This document shows positions 21,206 through 24,563 of a DNA stretch of 24,563 nucleotides, one piece after another (position 1 is the stretch's first letter; each line of letters starts with the position of its first letter). The DNA comes from a virus. Below the pieces are notes generated by a model. The model did no database searches. It was not told the DNA's origin and was given only the letters and a program-made list of their open reading frames with translations. The stretch is taken from IMG/VR virus record IMGVR_UViG_3300010885_031948, positions 1 to 24,563 of that record; one strand, given 5' to 3'. The position numbers were made by a program, and so were the translations under genes.

Positions 21206-21231
21206 TTTTTTTGTTTGCAAGGATGCAACGC

Positions 21232-22059
21232 ATGGCAAAAAAAGCAAAAACTGCTGACGTGCAGGCGAGCGTTTTGCCTACGCAAGAAATCCTGAAGAAG
21301 CTCTTTGATCTTGGCTATTTCGGCGCCAAGTCGTGGGCTGACGTGCAGAACCTGAAAGGCGCGCAGCTGATCAAAGCCATCAAGGCTTTTCAGGCATTTC
21401 ACGGGTTAGATCCGACCGGCGTGGTGGGCCCGAAGACCGCCAATAATATCAATAAGCGTCGGTGCGGCCTGCCGGACTTCAATATCACGGCAGCGAATAG
21501 CGCGCCCTGCAAGTGGCCTATGGCGGCGATTACGTACTTCCATCAGGTCAAGCTTCCGGGCATGACTGATGAGCAAGTCAAGGAAGCCTACGACATTGCG
21601 TTTTCGCAGTGGGCCAAGGTCTGCGATATCGAGCCTGTGCGCGTGGACGGCCCCACGAAGGCGAATATTTACGCGAAGTCTGGCGTGGGCCGGGCAAACG
21701 GTTTAGATGACCGCGGCGGCACACTCGCGTGGAGCGAACTGCCGTGCGGCGTTGCTGAGAATGTTCAGCTTGACCAGATGTTCGACGAGGCGGAGGCGTG
21801 GAGTTTTAATATGGCCGTGGCTGTGATCTGCCACGAGCTGGGCCATGCACTGGGTCTGCCGCACTTGGAAAACGGCAACTTAATGGCGCCCTATTACGAC
21901 CCAAACGTGACAGCGCCGCAGAAGGGCGACGTCAAAGAGATTGTGAAGCTCTACGGCAAACGCACGAAACCTTACGCTATTACACAAGACGCGTCGCTGC
22001 AAATTGGCGGCACTATTGTTATTAACGGTCGGCCGTACGTACTAGTGCCGAAGACCTGA
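21232..22059 (+). CDS. Matrixin-type metalloprotease with peptidoglycan-binding-like prodomain and cysteine switch
   Basis: I chose ATG 21232 (AAGG nine bases upstream); 21223 is an in-frame alternative. The 275-residue protein has a peptidoglycan-binding-1-like domain (about 16-75: LFDLGYFG ... AIKAFQAFHGLDPTGVVGPKT), then RRCGLPD with C78, which is the PRCGxPD cysteine switch of matrix metalloproteinases. The catalytic domain has HELGHALGLPH with zinc ligands H201, H205 and H211, and NLMAPYY as Met-turn. This is the full M10A (matrixin) layout: inhibitory prodomain, switch and catalytic domain. In eukaryotic enzymes, the Cys blocks the zinc until the prodomain is removed. There is no signal peptide, so release by lysis or virion packaging is needed. 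The final 50 residues are a short beta-rich tail. Confidence 0.9.
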   Translation: MAKKAKTADVQASVLPTQEILKKLFDLGYFGAKSWADVQNLKGAQLIKAIKAFQAFHGLDPTGVVGPKTANNINKRRCGLPDFNITAANSAPCKWPMAAITYFHQVKLPGMTDEQVKEAYDIAFSQWAKVCDIEPVRVDGPTKANIYAKSGVGRANGLDDRGGTLAWSELPCGVAENVQLDQMFDEAEAWSFNMAVAVICHELGHALGLPHLENGNLMAPYYDPNVTAPQKGDVKEIVKLYGKRTKPYAITQDASLQIGGTIVINGRPYVLVPKT

Positions 22060-22095
22060 TAGATTAGATAACACTGTTTTACACTGGAGTAACTT

Positions 22096-22383
22096 ATGAC
22101 TCAGTTTCAAATGATTTGCGCTGTTGTATTTGCATTAGCTGCATTAGCTGTGTATCGCAGCGTGCTGGCAAATGGTGTGCGTAGTTTACTGCGCGGCGCT
22201 ACACCTTCAAACGTGCCCGTGGTGCAGCCGTCGATCGCTGTGAATCTTGTGAATGACATTGTGTCGGTGACGAATCTTCGGGATCGTCTGACCGCGGAAG
22301 GTTGTCAAGAAGGCGCGGAAGCCTGCACGGCGTTACTGCGCGTGATCGTGGAGTTCAAGGAACCATCAAAGGGTGTCGTATGA
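22096..22383 (+). CDS. Small membrane-anchored protein (95 aa)
   Basis: TGGAG lies nine bases before the ATG. The product has one N-terminal hydrophobic helix (FQMICAVVFALAALAVY) followed by a soluble region with two Cys (GCQEGAEAC) and a Val-rich end. No family is known to me. Its stop overlaps the start of the next membrane protein by four bases (ATGA), so the pair is coupled. Confidence 0.65.
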   Translation: MTQFQMICAVVFALAALAVYRSVLANGVRSLLRGATPSNVPVVQPSIAVNLVNDIVSVTNLRDRLTAEGCQEGAEACTALLRVIVEFKEPSKGVV

Positions 22384-22841
22384 ACTGCAAAAACTGTAAT
22401 ACAGCTCTGCTGTGGTTAGCCGGCGCCTTGCTGGCCGTGTCATTTGTGTTCCCCAATGGCCTGAAGCTCGGCAAGCCCGCAGCCCCAGTTGCGCCAGTTG
22501 CTGAGCACGCTACAGACGCTGAAATTGTTCGGGTGTTGGCCGAAGCCACAGCTGCTGACAAAGCGAACGTTAATGGTATTTATACGGCACTGGCTACGAT
22601 CCTGCGCCGTGACATTGCCAAGCCGCCCATGCGGATTACGACCACTGAGAAATGGGCTGATCTGCAGGCAAACACGCTGCAGTTAGCTATTGAGCAAGTG
22701 GGTAAGTATCCGGGTTTAGACAAAGCCATCGAGGCCGTGTTTTTGGCAAAAGTCGGCACGGATGATGTGGTACAGGGCTCACCAGAAACGCACGCCAAGT
22801 TAATCGACGCGTGCGAGACGATTGCCAGTTCTGCCCGCTAG
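22380..22841 (+). CDS. Membrane-anchored helical protein with N-terminal CxxC
   Basis: The ATG at 22380 overlaps the preceding TGA (22381-22383). The 153-residue product begins MNCKNCNTALL, a CxxC pair, then a transmembrane helix (LLWLAGALLAVSFVFP), a Pro/Ala linker and a soluble helical domain (DAEIVRVLAEATAADKANVNG ... DLQANTLQLAIEQVGKY). It could be a lipoprotein-like or signal-anchored periplasmic protein; a second Cys-based function is not evident. Function unknown. Confidence 0.65.
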   Translation: MNCKNCNTALLWLAGALLAVSFVFPNGLKLGKPAAPVAPVAEHATDAEIVRVLAEATAADKANVNGIYTALATILRRDIAKPPMRITTTEKWADLQANTLQLAIEQVGKYPGLDKAIEAVFLAKVGTDDVVQGSPETHAKLIDACETIASSAR

Positions 22842-22850
22842 GAGTTTTTA

Positions 22851-23369
22851 ATGTTTGACGCCATGCTTATTCTGGCGGCAAAAACAGTCTTTGTTCTGTT
22901 TTTGTTGTGGTACTTGGTGTGCATTGCGCTTTCCGTATACGAGTTGTTACTTTGCGGGTTAAATGTATTTGTACATGTACCTGTAGGGTTGAGAGTTGTT
23001 TTACAAAAAGGTGAAATTATGGCAAATGTTCTGACATATCGTGTTTCTGTAAATGCTCCGGTTGACGGCGACGTTGTGTCGCGCGAGCTGACGGTGACCG
23101 TAAACGGTGTTGAGTCGACGGTTGTGACGGCTGCTGGTACCGCGACGGACCTTGGTTCCGTGGACGTACCGCAAGACGCGCTGGTTGTTCTTTCTTTGGT
23201 CGACGTGGACGATGCCGGCAACAAGTCGGAACCGGCTACGGTTGCGTTCACTGCCCTCGATACATTAGCCCCGGCGCAGCCCGGCGGTTTTAACGTGACG
23301 CTGGTGAGCGAGAAGGTTGTGACTGATGCGCCGGTTGTTGAAACCCCGACTAATACCACGAACGGTTAA
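22851..23369 (+). CDS. Two-helix membrane segment fused to an Ig/FN3-like domain
   Basis: TAGGAG precedes this ATG, a strong ribosome site. The 172-residue frame begins with two hydrophobic helices (LILAAKTVFVLFLLWYLVCIAL and YELLLCGLNVFVHVPVGL) and continues into a beta-rich domain from residue 57 (NVLTYRVSVNAPVDGDVVSREL ... LVDVDDAGNKSEPATVAF). The latter is an Ig/FN3-like fold seen in phage decoration and fibre proteins. The start of the frame uses more T-rich codons than its neighbours. A second start at 23019 could yield the Ig-like domain alone. It may display the domain on the cell envelope, or the two parts may be separate products of one frame. Confidence 0.65.
   Translation: MFDAMLILAAKTVFVLFLLWYLVCIALSVYELLLCGLNVFVHVPVGLRVVLQKGEIMANVLTYRVSVNAPVDGDVVSRELTVTVNGVESTVVTAAGTATDLGSVDVPQDALVVLSLVDVDDAGNKSEPATVAFTALDTLAPAQPGGFNVTLVSEKVVTDAPVVETPTNTTNG
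23007..23021 (+). promoter_or_regulatory. Internal ribosome site and ATG for a soluble Ig-like product
   Basis: AAAAGGTGAAATT lies directly before the in-frame ATG at 23019. Initiation here would give a 116-residue soluble protein that lacks both membrane helices and starts exactly at the beta domain (MANVLTYRVSV). The spacing and fit are as good as for other genes in the window. Confidence 0.5.
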
Positions 23370-23390
23370 TTTACATGCCGGAGACATGCC

Positions 23391-24419
23391 ATGGCCGCCA
23401 ACGAACATTTCTTTGAAAACGTCTATGACGTTGTGGCAGCGTATGAAACGGGCTTCACGGGTGCATACAGCAACCCCGAAGCCGCAGCTGCGCTTCGCCA
23501 GCAGATTCAAGCTGGTGGTGGTATTCCTGATGGGGCCATGGCATGCTCGGCGTATAAACTGGAAGAAACCGGGAAAGGCAAGTTAAGCCTGCCGTTTCTT
23601 GAGATTGTTAAGCTCTACCCAGACTGTTTACCGGGTGGCGCGCAGGGCCGTGGGGATTGTGTAAGTTGGTCAACCCGGAACGCCTGCTTGGGCACCATGT
23701 GTTGCGAGATTACAAGCGGCGTCCCCGACCCGAATAGCAATCGGTTAGAGGGTGCACCGGAAGTAAGCGACGCCGGCCGGCTTAGCGGCGTCTTAGCGAC
23801 AGAAGCGTTTTACAATTGGCGCCGGCACGGTGGAGACGGCTGGAGCTGCGCTGAAGCTGCGCAAGTAGCGCTTAATGACTCGGGCTTGTGGCTGCGCAAG
23901 AAGTACGACGAGATCAACGTCGACTTCACCACGTACAGCTCCAAGAATGCCGGTCTTTATGGTTCTCGTACGCCGCCAGACTCGTGGTTAGCGATCGGCA
24001 AAGATCACCGTGTCCAGACGGTTACAGAAGTCGAAGAGTACGAAGCCATGCGCGATTTACTCGCGAATGGTTATTGCATTTCATCGTGCGGCGGCGAGTC
24101 CTTCTCGTCTGATAAAGACATGAACGGCTACTCAAAGCGTACCGCTGCTGGGTGGGCTCACGCTATGGCTTATCTGGCCGTAGACGACCGCGACGAGATT
24201 AAAAAACTATATGGTGAGCCGCTTGTTATGCTCCAGCAAAGTTGGGGAAATTGGAACGACGGCGGTCGGCGTATTTTCGGCACATTTATTGATATTCCGA
24301 TTGGCGCATTCTGGGTGAAGTGGTCAGATATCAAAAACCGATATATGATCGCCATGTCGGGCGTAAACGGTTGGCCGCCCAAGAAACTCAAGAATTATGG
24401 CGCGCTCGGCAACATTTGA
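23391..24419 (+). CDS. Papain-like cysteine peptidase
   Basis: GGAG (23380-23383) lies seven bases before the ATG. The 342-residue protein has the papain-fold catalytic layout: Q85-G-R-G-D-C90-V-S-W (oxyanion Gln and nucleophile Cys), H257 in GWAHAMAYLAV, and QQSWGNW at 282-288, the counterpart of papain's NSWG...W with Gln283 where Asn normally sits. The N-terminal 60 residues are a variable pro-like region without a signal peptide, and the C-terminal part (PIGAFWVKWSDI) matches the final strand of C1-like enzymes. Several additional Cys are present. It probably cleaves proteins after release or within the virion. The Gln in place of Asn may affect activity but is tolerated in some relatives. 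Confidence 0.8.
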   Translation: MAANEHFFENVYDVVAAYETGFTGAYSNPEAAAALRQQIQAGGGIPDGAMACSAYKLEETGKGKLSLPFLEIVKLYPDCLPGGAQGRGDCVSWSTRNACLGTMCCEITSGVPDPNSNRLEGAPEVSDAGRLSGVLATEAFYNWRRHGGDGWSCAEAAQVALNDSGLWLRKKYDEINVDFTTYSSKNAGLYGSRTPPDSWLAIGKDHRVQTVTEVEEYEAMRDLLANGYCISSCGGESFSSDKDMNGYSKRTAAGWAHAMAYLAVDDRDEIKKLYGEPLVMLQQSWGNWNDGGRRIFGTFIDIPIGAFWVKWSDIKNRYMIAMSGVNGWPPKKLKNYGALGNI

Positions 24420-24455
24420 GCGCAACGTGTCGCAAAAAGTGTAAAAGGACAACAC

Positions 24456-24563
24456 ATGTTTGAATGGCTTATGCTTCTTTTGACTCCGTGGGTGCCCAAT
24501 GCCACGCCGACTGAAACAAACTATATCGGCATGGTCGCTGCAGAGACTGCTTACTCTGCTTTA
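24456..24563 (+). CDS. Start of a further gene (3' partial)
   Basis: AAAAGGAC precedes the ATG at 24456. The visible 36 residues begin MFEWLMLLLTPWVPNATPTE, a short hydrophobic start followed by a polar segment, possibly a membrane anchor. The frame runs to the right edge without a stop. No family can be assigned from this length. Confidence 0.5.
   Translation, partial: MFEWLMLLLTPWVPNATPTETNYIGMVAAETAYSAL

Noticed and set aside
22134-22151. Tandem 9-base repeat GCATTAGCT
   Set aside because: Two copies inside an Ala/Leu-rich membrane helix; explained by the amino-acid repeat.

Overview
The window looks like a stretch of a large tailed-phage (Caudoviricetes) genome, probably environmental; no host can be named. 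The evidence is a dense, almost entirely rightward gene array with many start/stop overlaps, a phage-type PhoH, a small HNH nuclease, a GIY-YIG-like homing endonuclease, holin-like membrane proteins, a lone tRNA-Asn and many glycine/alanine-rich, probably virion-associated proteins. No terminase, portal, major capsid, tail-tube or polymerase gene lies inside the window. Only one gene, a DUF2294/MpsC-like protein, runs leftward.

Layout. Positions 1-7115 hold a multidomain protein ending in a zinc-peptidase domain (cut by the left edge), a secreted trypsin-like protease with a tiny membrane protein overlapping its stop, a large fusion of a nucleotidyltransferase-like domain with an SNF2-type helicase, and a glycine-rich protein. 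Positions 7136-7918 hold a structured convergent intergenic element, the leftward DUF2294 gene and a divergent promoter region. Positions 7919-9292 are a tightly overlapping trio: HEWAH metalloprotein, Cys-motif plus AlkB-like dioxygenase, and HNH nuclease. Positions 9308-12313 contain three proteins that share an N-terminal motif (F-G-x3-G ... K-x-A) with the 5649 gene, interleaved with a zinc-ribbon and a cupin gene. Positions 12376-15937 carry PhoH, a ferritin-like protein, the homing endonuclease, a one-helix membrane protein and an actin/Hsp70-fold ATPase. Positions 16045-17677 carry a degenerate phosphodiesterase-like protein, a lysis-like membrane pair, tRNA-Asn(GTT) and a small conserved protein. 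Positions 17697-20353 carry a 2H-phosphoesterase/DUF5661 protein whose linker-coding DNA holds three TTCCCGnnCGGGAA palindromes, plus membrane and glutamine-rich proteins. Positions 20422-24563 carry holin-like and other small membrane proteins, a matrixin with a cysteine-switch motif, an Ig/FN3-like protein with a probable second internal start, a papain-like peptidase and the start of one more gene.

How the genes may work together. Two themes stand out. First, five unrelated peptidase folds occur in 24.5 kb (gluzincin-like, trypsin-like, HEWAH, matrixin and papain-like). Second, K-[QST]-A tripeptides recur just after a shared N-terminal motif and exactly at domain junctions of the large proteins. 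My leading hypothesis is a set of virion-associated precursors trimmed by a phage or host protease; this is inference from sequence only. The remaining genes (PhoH, AlkB-like, HNH, ferritin, cupin, actin-like) are typical auxiliary genes of large phages.
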